Positions 22,741-33,120 of a stretch of 64,000 bases of DNA are shown piece by piece. The position numbers were made by a program, and so were the translations under genes. The notes under the pieces are model-generated. The model had not been told where the DNA came from and made no database searches. It saw only the letters and a list, made by a program, of their open reading frames with translations. The stretch spans positions 142,437,501 through 142,501,500 of the forward strand of contig NC_060067.1 in the NCBI RefSeq assembly GCF_922984935.1, in the 5' to 3' direction. Source of the stretch: Meles meles (lineage: Eukaryota; Chordata; Mammalia; Carnivora; Mustelidae). Every line of letters begins with the position of its first letter. Position 1 is the stretch's first letter.

Positions 22741-23261
22741 GGGGGTACCAGTGGACCTTATGTGTCACAAGAAGATGTCAGACGAAAGGCAAACAGTCTC
22801 TTAGTCAAACAGACTAGGAGTTGTCAGCAGCTCCATTGTGAAGCTGCTGCACCAAATGTCCTTAGACTTTGTGCTTGGGGTCACTGTCTTGTAAAATATA
22901 GGTTTTTATTTCATGGGGGTGGTTGATTTATCTGAATCCACTCCTTTTCTTACCATCAAAGGAGTCCTGAATCCAAGATGAAAGCTCAACCCTGCCCTTT
23001 TCCCCATGGAGCGGAAACTAGGATGCCGTGACAATTTCCCCTGGAGGTGACAGTTCAGGGTGTCCTTTGTAACTATTTCACATTCATTGCCATGGGGTGG
23101 CCATGTCATCCTTTTCTCTGATCTCCTTCCCACCCTTCCTTTTACCTTGGCCTTGCCTTGTGCAGCTGCATACCCATTTCAGCAGTGATCCTAAGAATCC
23201 TGATGGAAGGAAATCCAACGGCATCCTTAATCTTCAAACAAAAGTGGACACATGCATGTTT
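22741..23261. other. Non-coding DNA, nothing recognised
   Basis: No clear repeat or gene; frames of up to 96 codons only. Confidence 0.45.
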
Positions 23262-23575
23262 AAGAACTCATTTAATTCTGGGGCACCTGGGTGGCTCAGT
23301 GGGTTGAAGCCTCTGCCTTCGGCTCGGGTCATGATCCCAGGGTTCTGGGATCGAGCCCCACATCAGGCTCCCTGCTCAGCGGGGAGCCTACTTCCTCCTC
23401 TCTCTCTGCCTGCCTCTCTGCCTACTGTGATCTCTGTCTGTCAAATAAATAACTAAATAAATAATCTTAAAAAAAAAAAAGAACTCATTTAATTCTCATA
23501 ATCAACTTGTTACTATCCCTCATTTACAGACAATAAAACTGAGGTCCAGAGAGGCTAACTTGCCCAAAGTCAACA
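23262..23575 (-). mobile_element. MIR fragment, minus strand, split by a SINE
   Basis: ACTCATTTAATTCTCATAAT, then CCCTCATTTACAGACAATAA, ACTGAGGTCCAGAGAGGC and TAACTTGCCCAAAGTCA form an antisense MIR core. The SINE at 23280-23478 inserted at its left edge. Confidence 0.75.
23280..23478 (+). mobile_element. Young Can-SINE, plus strand
   Basis: Close to the young consensus from GGGGCACCTGGGTGGCTCAG to the A-tail, with a tRNA-like A box and GGGATCGAGCCCC B box. Flanked by a perfect 18-bp duplication AAGAACTCATTTAATTCT (23262-23279 and 23479-23496). A good candidate for a recent insertion. Confidence 0.96.
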
Positions 23576-26575
23576 ACCAAAAACCACAAACTCTGGCTCA
23601 AGAGATCTGCATGTACCAGCTCTGCAAACGGCCTCCAAAGGAAAAGCCCCTTTGGGGGCTGCCAGCCACACACCGTCTTCTGCTTCCCAATGTTCCCTTT
23701 CCATTTGGGACCATCCCACTTGAGACTGCAGCTCCCCCATGTAATACACGGACCCACGCACCCCCAGCTCCACTTGTAATTCCTCCCAGCACCGCCACAA
23801 CTGAGCTGACATCCTTAAAACAAATCTCCACAATCACACAGAGAGAAACGTGCCATGTTCCACTCACGATGTGCCTCGCCATCTTGCTCCCAGGCTTTCT
23901 CTACCATGGAGGCCATCTTGTTCCCTTCTGCAGAGGTGGGGTTGGGAAATGAGGGCTAAATCCCAGCCTACGGGCGGGGGGATGCTATCAGGAGAAAGGA
24001 TTGCTCTTTCTGCATGCCTGCCTTGCCTGCCCACTTCTGCTTCCCAACTGAGGTCCAGCCTGGAGTGATCACATACACTTCCCATCGGGAAAATCCCTCC
24101 CTTGCCCCATGTGGAGGTGGTCCTCTCCCCTCCTCTCAACAGGACCTCCACATCCTAATACAACACCATAAACCTGGTATCACACCCTGAGGCCTGCAGG
24201 TCCAGGAGCTAAAAGAGGGAACATCCATTATATTATCGTCTCCGTGATGGAGGGGGCAGTCTCCAGTCACACGAAGAGTCATCTTATCCCCCTGTAGCTT
24301 GACAACGTAGTCTCATTCTTAGCTCTAGTAGCCATTTCCTCCTTGGTCTAATAAAAAAGACATTCCATCAAAGAAGTGAATAAGAAAAAAGGAACAGAAT
24401 TTACTCAGTAAAAGAAACATTTGGGTTTTTACTTCACACGTTCGTTGCAGTATGAAGGTGATGTAAGCACAGCTGACTCACAGAGTTAATCAATTAGCCT
24501 GCAACTCATAGAAAACGAACATGACAATGACACAGCAGTAGAAGTTACCACCTGGCTTCCAGGAAGCTGTCCTGAGCCTACATGCTTTCTCTTATCTGGT
24601 CCCTCTTGCCCCTAACATTAGGGTTTGCAGACACTGGCTTCTGATTCTGCCGGTGCCAATGGCTCCAACAGTTAGCTCAAAGCTAGGGCGTGGTGTGTTA
24701 GAAAATGATTTCAAATTGACATTTAAGGGCTGGGCAAAGGCTGCATACACTGCAGAAACGGAAGGATGGTTTTTGCTTTTGGACAATCTGCAGCACGCTG
24801 TCTTGTACCACTGCTGGTTGAGAAAGAGAGGGTCCCTCCTGCCTCGCCCCCAGTAGAACGCCATTTCTGATTTGGAAATAAATATAAGCTGTATGTCATG
24901 GGCTGAAAATGAAGTTATCTATTTTTAAAAAACAATTTCTGATTCAAAACAGCAACTTGCTATGGTGATTATGATAGCGGTTTAGGGTCAAGTTCTTCAA
25001 AAGATAAATAAGATCATCCCAAATGTAATTATGTTGAAATATTAAACATTAAAAGCTCAATTTACCAACAGTTCATAGTCTGGGCTATTATGAAAGCAAT
25101 TGAGTCAACCACAGAGCAGCTTCCAGCAGGATCTAGAAAGATGCTTAGAAAATAAAGATTATTGATTTTTTTTTTTAAGTTAAGGAGCAAGAAGAAAACT
25201 TAGTGATTCAGCTTCTTATCTTAAAGATGACAGGGAAAAAGGACGTTTGTAGATAAGTTTGAACAAATGTATCAGCTGCAGAAGGTAGGCTTTTCTGCCC
25301 TGTAAGGTGTTCACGTCTGGTCTCTCCGTGGCCAGTGCTAGACACACAGCCATGGGTTATTTCTAGTGGCTGACCTGAACGGAACACCACAGCCAACCAG
25401 CCTCTTCATCGTTCTTAACACCTCCCTTGTGCTTAGCTCCTGTCCGGCTCACTTAAGGTTGGGGATATTTCACATCTTTTGCAAGTTGTTTGTTTGTTTG
25501 CTTGTTTTTGTTTTTTTTTGAACATCGGAGCTGACTGGTTGCGTTAACCATGGTGACCACACTCCAGCTCAGTCTCACCAGTGGTGGGGAAAGTCTGGTG
25601 TTAGTAGCAGTAGCTCTTGTTTGTGTGTTTTTGCTTTCTTTTTTGTTTTTGTTTACTTTATTGCTGATTATGTTCCTCCTAACCTTCTGACTGGCTGTGT
25701 CTTGGCCTCTCTATGAAACTAAGACCAGGAGGCCTGGATGCGAAGCTTACTCTCACTATTACACAGGAGGCTGGACTTAGATGCGCCCTTTAATGTCCTC
25801 TGTACCTCACTTCGTCGTTTGTAATGTGGAACTGATGAACCAAAGAACCTTCAATTTGATGAGATCTTAGATGCTTTTTAGTAGAACAAAATATTTTCTC
25901 TCCCTTTTTTTTCAGATGAAGAAATTGAAGATTAGGGAAGCATTCATTAGGGAAGAATTCATTACGAATGCTTAAAACTGCCACCTCTCAGGATTGAGAA
26001 TAAATATGTGGTAATAAGCAAAGGATATTTTAATAACTTACTTAATACTCCAAATTCATAATTGTCTTTGGCAAAATGTTGAGGTAGATAAAGACTGTTT
26101 TCTTGCCTTTCAGTTCCCTACTACTCTCTAAGTCCAAATATTTGGAGCCATTGTTTGCCAAGAGAAACCGGTAAAGCAATCGTAACCTGTCTAATGCAGT
26201 TTTTGATTTTACACTGAAGGACATCTGCGTTTGTTATACATCAGAAAATAGACTACAAAAAGCACGGGTAATTAGGTAAGTTCTAGAAATACGAAGGTAG
26301 CATGCTTCTCAGTGTTAGCCTTTTGCTACTACTACAGAACCTTGAACATAAAAAGATTATGGGACAATGAGACAACACCTAGAGGAAAATGGAAGAGATG
26401 TTGGCAGCTGAGGAGACAGCCTTTGGGATGAACATCATTCTCTATTCTCCATTCCTAAAAACTTGATCATTTAGAAGGCAACCTGATATGAAACAAAGTT
26501 AACTTAGAAAGTGAATAGAACATGATTAATTTTCAGATACCTTCCTTTCAATATATTTTGGCTATTTCAGTTAAA
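23576..26575. other. Single-copy DNA, no gene recognised
   Basis: Three kilobases without a clear transposon. A 130-codon frame (23560-23952) starts inside the MIR and is proline-rich, with no known domain. 24620-25180 has a conserved-element look (see findings). 25490-25515 and 25618-25660 are T/G-rich simple stretches. Confidence 0.5.
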
Positions 26576-26587
26576 AAAAATGTTGAC

Positions 26588-26747
26588 ATACCTTCTTTTT
26601 CTTTTTCTTTTTCTTTCTTCTCTTAATAGGTAATGACTTTACCCATTTATTTATTTACATGATGTTTATGTCCAATGTGGGACTCGAACTCACAACCTAA
26701 AGATCAAGTATCGTGTGCTCCGCTGACTGAGCGAGTCAGGCATCCCC
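26588..26747 (-). mobile_element. Degenerate Can-SINE, minus strand
   Basis: A (CTTTTT)n tail, TTATTTATTTACATGATG, and the tRNA-like part GGACTCGAACTCACAACC then GAGTCAGGCATCCCC. Flanking duplication AAAAATGTTGAC (26576-26587 and 26748-26759). An old or atypical subfamily. Confidence 0.8.
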
Positions 26748-26839
26748 AAAAATGTTGACTTAAAATCTTAAAGCAGATCTAGAACTATATCTTGGTTCAG
26801 TGCTACAGACAAGAGCCCAGTGCCAGGGGTTCATGCGAG

Positions 26840-26960
26840 ACCCAGGCCAACAGCATTAGAGTGACAGGGAAACTTTTTTGAGATGAAGATCTTCTAGGTC
26901 CTACCACTAGATATTTTAAATCAACTGAAGTGGAATGGGGCCTGGGCATGTGTATGATTT
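26840..26960 (+). mobile_element. Possible hAT-Charlie (MER20-like) remnant
   Basis: ACAGCATTAGAGTGACAGGG, TAGGTCCTACCACTAGATA and GGAATGGGGCCTGGGCATG resemble the MER20-type non-autonomous element. Diverged and assigned by eye only. Confidence 0.4.
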
Positions 26961-27362
26961 TAGATTTCCAAATGTTTGTCAGTATCTACTGGTGGGATGC
27001 ATTGGCCATCAGCCTGGGGAACTCTTAGAGAGGTACTCTGTTGTTTCAGGCCTATAGAGAAGATGGTTTACAGCAAAAGCTCAGTGTGAGTCAGAATCCT
27101 GGCAGGGAATAGATGACACATTCGAATCAGGTAATGTGAAGGAAGATAAATAAAGGGGAGGATTACAAAGGCATGGACAGGGTACGGAAATCCACAAAGG
27201 ATGGTATAGCACCCCAAGACTAGCAATGTAGAGAGTCACTACCACCCTAAGCCTGAAGAGCCAAAGAAAGAGAGTGGTTATTGGAACAGACTGTCGCCGT
27301 AGGGAGAGGATCACCTGACAGAATTTGTGGCCTTATAAAAGGATGCGGCTGTTGGATGTCAA
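26961..27362. other. Unassigned, possibly old repeat
   Basis: 27090-27330 (GGCAGGGAATAGATGACAC, GGATTACAAAGGCATGGAC, AGCACCCCAAGACTAGC) feels like a medium-reiterated family, but I cannot name it. No gene. Confidence 0.3.
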
Positions 27363-27492
27363 CGTTCTTAGCAGCATTCTTCACAATAGCCAGAAAGTGG
27401 AAATAATCCAACTGTCCATCAGCAGATGAATGAATAAACAAAATATGATATATGCAGTGAAATAGTATTCAGTCTTAAAAAAATAAAATTCT

Positions 27493-27701
27493 TGGAGCTC
27501 CTGTGGAGCTCAGTCAGTGAAGCGGCTGAGGTTCAGGTCACAATCCCAGGGTCCTGGAATTGAGCCCCACATAGGGCTCCCTGCTCAGGAGGGAGCCGAC
27601 TTCTTCCTCTCCCTCGCAGCTCCCCCCGTTTGTGCTTACGCTGTCTTTCTCTGACAAATAAATAAATAGAGTCTTAAAAATAAATTAATTAATTAATTAA
27701 A
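27493..27701 (+). mobile_element. Older Can-SINE, plus strand, in L1
   Basis: Diverged head (TTGGAGCTCCTGTGGAGCTC), GGGTCCTGGAATTGAGCCCC, CT-rich tract, and a tail that became (TTAA)n. An 8-bp match AAAATTCT at 27485-27492 and 27702-27709 may be the rest of the target duplication. Confidence 0.85.
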
Positions 27702-27959
27702 AAAATTCTGACACATGACACTGTGGATGAAACTTGAACACATTTTGCTAAGTGACACAAGCCAGACACAAAAGGACAATACTGTAAGAGGTATCTGGAG
27801 AAGGCAAATTCATAGATACAGAGAGTAGAATAGAGGTTGCTAAGGGATAAGGGGAAGGAGTAATAGTTATTATTTAATGGGTATGGAATTTCTGTTTGGG
27901 GTGATGAAACGGTTCTTGAAATGGATTAGTGGTGATAGTTGTACAATAATAAGTGTGCT

Positions 27960-28159
27960 GGGGCGCCTGGGTGGCTCAGTGGATTAAGCCGCTGCCTTCG
28001 GCTCAGGTCATGATCTCAGGGTCCTGGGATCGAGCCCCGCATCGGGCTCTCTGCTCCACGGGGAGCCTGCTTCCTCCTCTTTCTCTCTCTGCCTGCCTCT
28101 CTGCCTACTTGTGATCTCTCTCTCTGTCAAATAAATAAATAAAATCTTTAAAAAAAAAA
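27960..28159 (+). mobile_element. Young Can-SINE, plus strand, in L1
   Basis: Near-consensus from GGGGCGCCTGGGTGGCTCAG to AAATAAAATCTTT plus A-tail. Perfect 12-bp duplication AATAAGTGTGCT (27948-27959 and 28160-28171). It splits the old L1 3' end. Confidence 0.96.
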
Positions 28160-28238
28160 AATAAGTGTGCTTAACACCCCTGAATCGTGTACCTAAACAT
28201 AGTTAAAATGGTAAATGTTATGTATATTTTATAAAAAA

Positions 28239-30859
28239 ATTTTAAGTGCAGATAGGAAAAAAAAACACAAAAAACAAAACAGGATTCAGTCAACATAGCA
28301 ATTCCTTAAGGAGCAGGTCCAGCTTCTTTGTTCTTCCACCCACCACCCCCCAATCCTTACTAGTTGGGCCAAACTGGGATGCACAGAGCAAGGGGGCCCA
28401 TTGATGTAGTTCATGAAGATCAGCAATGCAGGGCACAAAATAGGGTGGAGAAGAGAAGATCTGAAGAGACAAAGGCAGCTGGATAGCCTGGGTCCCGTCA
28501 CTCAGTTATCTGCTCTCTAGAGGAAGCATCAAACCTACCATCAGAACAACATCAAAAAAGCACTGGAATGAGAAAAGCTAGTGGCAGGTGTTTTCCCCTT
28601 CCCCAGAAACAACCGTATACAACCAGTAAACACGGCGCTATGTTTTCAAATTAACCCAGAAATTCTCTGTTTACATGCCATGATATTCATTCATATCTTT
28701 TGATCCAGAAATCCCACTGCCAGAGACCACCCTAGGGAAACAATCAGAAATGCAGCCGAAAAATGACTTACACAGAGAATCCCTGAAACAGTATTTATAA
28801 TCACAAAAGAGAAGCGATGAAATGTCTGGCGTGCACAATATATTAAGTGGGAAAGCAGGCAGCAGAGAGAGTGTACGTGCAATGCCAATTGTGTAAGAGG
28901 CTGCAAACTATGCTAACACATTAGAAAGCTTATCTTCAAATGATTGGATTAAGAATGACTTTCCCCCCTCTTTCAAGCTTTCTTATTTTTCAGCATTTCT
29001 GTGTTGAACATGATTTACTCTGATAACCAAGAGAAAACAACCCATTATTTTTTAAAGCCTCGTGTCTGCCTCGCAGAGAAATATTCCCAACACAGTGACC
29101 TACAGAGTCTTCTCTGCCAGCCTCCCTAAAAGGCATTGATTACCTGCTGGCTGCCTATTAATTTGAAGGGAAGCAGCCAGGGGAGGGCAGCCACTGCCTC
29201 TGAAACAGACAGCGTGTGTGGCTGAGGGGGCAGCTTCCTTTGATGAAATATCGCTAAACGATGAAATTCTATCTCCTGCAAGAAATGATTTCTGCTGGCT
29301 GTGCAATCGTCAGGCTGGAGCCTGCCCTTGGAGAGGCGGCTGCGTTACTCTGTATTTGTAAAATCAGCAGAGCCTATGCATGAGCGGTCACAGTGGGTGA
29401 TTTTACAAGCTACTCACGAAGGGCATCTGCGCAGTGAAAACCATTGCTTGGAGAAGATTCAACCCATTGTGATTCCCTCTTGTTTCGCGCTTTGCCGTTT
29501 TGAAAGGGGGTCGCCTTACCCAAGAGAAAATGCTCTTTGGTGAAATGATGACAGAGACCTATGAAACTACAGTATATGAACCTGAACTTGGTACTCTCTG
29601 GCCTTTGATACATTGTTTAACTGCTTCTCAGCCTCACCCCACTCACACTCCTGACCTGCTCCGTCAGCAAAAGCCAGCTCTGTGCAGAAATGTGGGCTTC
29701 TAGAAGGAATTGAGTGCTGCTTAGGAATAACAGCTGTGGGAGGCCTGACCCGTGGATGTTCTGCCCAGTTCTCCCCAAGACTTCAGGTGTCCTGACATAG
29801 GCCAAAGACCCTGCTGGTCTGCTCAGTGCTGAGTCTCTACACTTCAGACAACCTACTGGCCATGACGGCCAAGTCAGTATTTGATGGTACAGGGGCACCT
29901 GTCTGCTGCTGGCTTGACACTGAGTCATTGCATCAACTCAGTGGATGGTAAGAGTTTTTAACCCACACAGACTGTGCTTCCTTCAAACTGCAACTTGGTG
30001 AAGTCTCCAGGCTTTTTCTCCTGTCTGCCTTCACCGGAGTATCATTTGCTGCGAACTTGACCTTGCAAACGGTCTTTCAGCATCACAAGGTTTTAACCAG
30101 CGAAATTAATTTTGCCATCAGTGAAGTTGGTAATAAAACATCACAAAAAGTTACGAGAGCACTTCCAATTTTAAAAATTAGACTACAAAAATGAGCCATT
30201 GAGAGAAATCGTTCTTAGTCAAGGTAGACACAACAAAAAACTTGTGAAGCCTTTTCAAACTGCTGTTTGGGTCGCATCCCCAGAGACTTGAACCTTGAAA
30301 ATGCTTCCCTTAAGAGACATTGCATTCGAAGAACTACTGGGAGAAATGAGGCAATGCTAATGGCCTTCATTGGTAGTAGAATATTTCCCGAAGGATGGCA
30401 TATGATTTTCCTTTAGATTTAGTTGCATCCAGACAAGAAGATGTTTACCCAGTGGTTAGTCTTGCCCCTGACTACTGACTCTGATTGGCATGAGCCCCAA
30501 GCGGACAGCCCTCTTAACTTGAAAGCGGAAGGATTCTCCACCTCTCTTAGTAACGTCTTTCCTAACTGAGCAGCTCATTTTCCCCACAATTTTCCAAGTT
30601 ATGGCTCAGAGTTCCTGATCTCAAGCCAGAGCAAGAGGGAATTCATATTTGTTAATGACTCTCATAGCATTATTTCTAGAGAGAAATTAAGTGTGAGAAT
30701 AAATAACTTGGCCAAGGGTCTGATGGGTGAAAGCAGACAGATCTGAAGAGAACATAACAGCATGGCTGCATTTGACTCTAACTATGCATCTATTCAGAGG
30801 GGAGGAGAAAATGCCTTTTTTTTTTTTTAATCAGTATTGGATAATTCTTACCCCCCCCC
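28239..30859. other. Single-copy DNA, no gene recognised
   Basis: No clear transposon over 2.6 kb. 28990-29540 and 30020-30350 look like conserved non-coding sequence by composition (see findings). The longest frame is 103 codons (29617-29928 minus) with no known domain. Confidence 0.5.
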
Positions 30860-31041
30860 TTTAAAAAAAGATTTTATTTATTTATTTGACAGAGAGAGAT
30901 AGCAAGAGAGAGAACACAAGCAGGGGGAGTGAGAGAGGGAGAAGCAGGCAGGGAGCCCCATGTGGGGCTCGATCCCAGGATCCTGGGACCACAACCTGAG
31001 CTAAAAGCAGACACTTAATGACTGAGCCACCCAGGGGCCCC
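30860..31041 (-). mobile_element. Can-SINE, minus strand
   Basis: TTTATTTATTTGACAGAGAG tail side; GACTGAGCCACCCAGGGGCC head complement. About 15 bases are missing at the usual CTCCCTGCTGAGCAGGG position. No clean target duplication seen. Confidence 0.9.
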
Positions 31042-32173
31042 TCTTTTCCCCTCTTCTATCCTATATAAATGTAACACAGTAATGAAGTCATCAAAACAGC
31101 CTCAGACAAGGCCAGAAAGGGAGGCAAGGCTGCCTCCATTTTTTGTACATGTGACCAGAGTTCTGAAAAAGTTGTCAAACTACCGTGTCAGGTAGTAAAC
31201 GTTCAGTTAACACAAAGGAAAGTGTTGTAATGGAAAGATCGTTTCTTTATTAGCTTAGACATACAGAGTGGTAATTGTATGTTACTATTATTTCATGGCC
31301 AATTGTTCCATCCCTCTGGGTTGAGCCCTCACAGAAGGTCTTGATAGCACCTGCTATGCCGGATTCATTTTTAAGCCACAGTGCTTTCCAAACGATGACT
31401 CTTTGCGGCCTCTCTGCAGATCCCAAGTGATCCAGACAGACGAAGTTAGTGACTTACCCTCCCAGAAAGAGGTATTACCAACTTGAATGAATGCTTCGAA
31501 ATTTCTCAGTGGGTTCAGGATTTCTGTCCCCTACCTTACTACAGATAGGTTAGAAGGACAGACTTCCAAACAATATCTGGGACGAGATAATAGTAATAGC
31601 TGCAAAAGAAACTCCCTTGAAGATGAGACTAATGGAGATTGATTCATGAACGGAGCTACCCTTTGGTTCTGATTCTAGGACTTCCCTCTAAGCATGCTGC
31701 TGTTATCTGGGAGCTTATGTTCAAAGCTTTGCAGCATCTGTCCTCGAGCTTCCCAGAAAAAGGATGGCTAAGCAGGGGCAGAATGATCACATCATTCACA
31801 CTTGAACTCAATGCGATGAGCACATTTGTTTGTCCTCATTAAGTGCCGCGACATGCAGAGGCAATGTGCTGGGGCAGGGCCAGGGGGTTGGGAGCTGGGC
31901 TCTCTTTTCCTGCAGCCTGGGGAGATGACCGCTTCTCTGAGCTCTCAGCTAACTTGTTCAGAAGAAGAGGCATTAAGGCAGAGGTTGTCCAGAAGTTCCC
32001 AGGGTCCCCGGGGAAATGCCCAAGACTACCTCAGGGGTTTGGAGGAAAGCCAAACAGGGTACCTCAGGTACCTGGCTTCCATGTCAAACTTGGAGGCTTT
32101 ATATATGTCAAATTCTAAGGTAGACTGATTTTTAAAGCTGTGCAAAGCACAAGACGAGCTAACCTTCTTGTTC
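31042..32173. other. Single-copy DNA, no gene recognised
   Basis: No repeat family recognised. Frames of 91 and 100 codons overlap at 31826-32128 on the same strand in different phases, which argues against coding. Confidence 0.45.
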
Positions 32174-32537
32174 TTTACTTATGAAAAGGCAAAATGAGGA
32201 GCCTGATCATCTTTTCTCATGGTCAAACACGATGGCGCCTGGAGCCAGCCTGCCCGGGTTCAACCCTCACCTCTTCTGTCTAGAGCTGTGTGAACTTGGG
32301 CAAGTTTGTGACCTTCTCTTTGACTCGGTTTCCTCATGTGTAGCATGAGCGTAATAGCAGTAGTTGCTGCATAGGATTCTTGGCGAGGATTAGATGAGGT
32401 AATCGATACAAAGCCCTCGGAACAGCGCCTGGCACACAACAAGTGTTTCCTATTATTATTGGCCCCTGCTAGCTGGGAGCGTCTGGCCCACATGGTTAAT
32501 AAAGCCACAATAGGAAATGCAGAAGAGCTCACTTATT
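32174..32537 (+). repeat. Left arm of a 364-bp inverted repeat
   Basis: The reverse complement of this arm matches 34687-35050 over 364 bp with no gap and 4 mismatches by my reading (about 98.9% identity). The match stops sharply at both ends. The arm contains a plus-strand MIR plus non-MIR flanks, so it is a duplicated genomic segment and not two MIR insertions. Confidence 0.95.
32231..32462 (+). mobile_element. MIR inside the left inverted-repeat arm
   Basis: CCTGGAGCCAGCCTGCCCGG, GTTCAACCCTCACC, GTGAACTTGGGCAAGTTTGT, GGTTTCCTCATGTGTAGC and CAGCGCCTGGCACACAAC give the sense MIR order, nearly full length. Confidence 0.88.
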
Positions 32538-32641
32538 GCTTTGAACAAAATAATTCCAAGTTTTTATTGAATAAATATCACCAGGATAAGTGCAAAAGAA
32601 CTGGTTGGGTTATTTTATACACACACAACACATCTGACAAG

Positions 32642-32975
32642 CATTTTTTTTAAACTCCCTTGTTGAGATATAATTCACATATTATACAATTTACCCAGTG
32701 AAGAGTGTACAACTCAATGTTTTTAGTATATCCACAGGTTTGTGCAACCATTACCACAATCTAATTTTAGAACAGTTTAGCCTCTCCAGAAAGAAACCCT
32801 GAACCCAATACCAGTCACCCCCATCAGCCTCCCCTCAGTCCCTGGCAAACACTAATCTACTTTCTGTCTCTAGATATTTGTCCATTCTGGACATTTTATG
32901 TAAATGGACTCATACAATATATGGTCTTTTCTGATCTAAGCTTTATGCTATTAAAACATTTCAAGATCTTTCTTT
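32642..32975 (-). mobile_element. L1M 3' region, antisense
   Basis: TTGTTGAGATATAATTCACA, GTTTGTGCAACCATTACCAC, CCCTGGCAAACACTAATCTA and CTTTCTGTCTCTAGATATTT match the reverse complement of an L1M-type 3' UTR. Lies in the spacer between the inverted arms. Confidence 0.8.
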
Positions 32976-32993
32976 TGGAAAGGTTGGCTCTTT

Positions 32994-33108
32994 AGAGGGA
33001 CACCTGGCTGAATCAGTTATTCCTCCTCTCTCTCTGCCTGCCTCTCTGCCTACTTGTGATCTCTGTCTGTCAAATAAATAAAATATATTTTTTAAAAATT
33101 GTACTTTA
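32994..33108 (+). mobile_element. Strongly deleted Can-SINE, plus strand
   Basis: Only about 25 bases of head (GGGACACCTGGCTGAATCAG) joined directly to TTCCTCCTCTCTCTCTGCC, the CT tract and tail. About 90 internal bases, including the B box, are missing. Duplication AAAGGTTGGCTC (32979-32990 and 33109-33120). Confidence 0.88.
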
Positions 33109-33120
33109 AAAGGTTGGCTC

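Larger units (their letters stand above)
27363..28238 (+). mobile_element. Ancient L1 (L1M type), split by two SINEs
   Basis: Begins with the ORF2 3' segment (CACAATAGCCAGAAAGTGGA, CCAACTGTCCATCAGCAGAT). After the first SINE it has GTGGATGAAACTTGAACAC. It ends with GTTAAAATGGTAAATGTTAT and GTATATTTTATA, the L1MA/MB-like 3' end. Fully decayed. Confidence 0.8.

Noticed and set aside
23097..23456. 119-codon plus-strand frame
   Set aside because: Its C-terminal half translates the SINE at 23280-23478.
23560..23952. 130-codon proline-rich frame
   Set aside because: Starts within a MIR fragment, is overlapped by frames on the opposite strand and has no recognisable domain.
27960..28040. tRNA-like A and B boxes
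   Set aside because: These are the internal Pol III promoter of a tRNA-derived SINE. No cloverleaf with an acceptor stem can be drawn, so not a tRNA gene.
32260..32532. A 90-codon open frame on the minus strand with a near-identical copy at 34692-34964, which looks like a duplicated gene
   Set aside because: It is the translation of an antisense MIR and flanks inside the inverted duplication. The shared protein follows from DNA identity, not coding selection.
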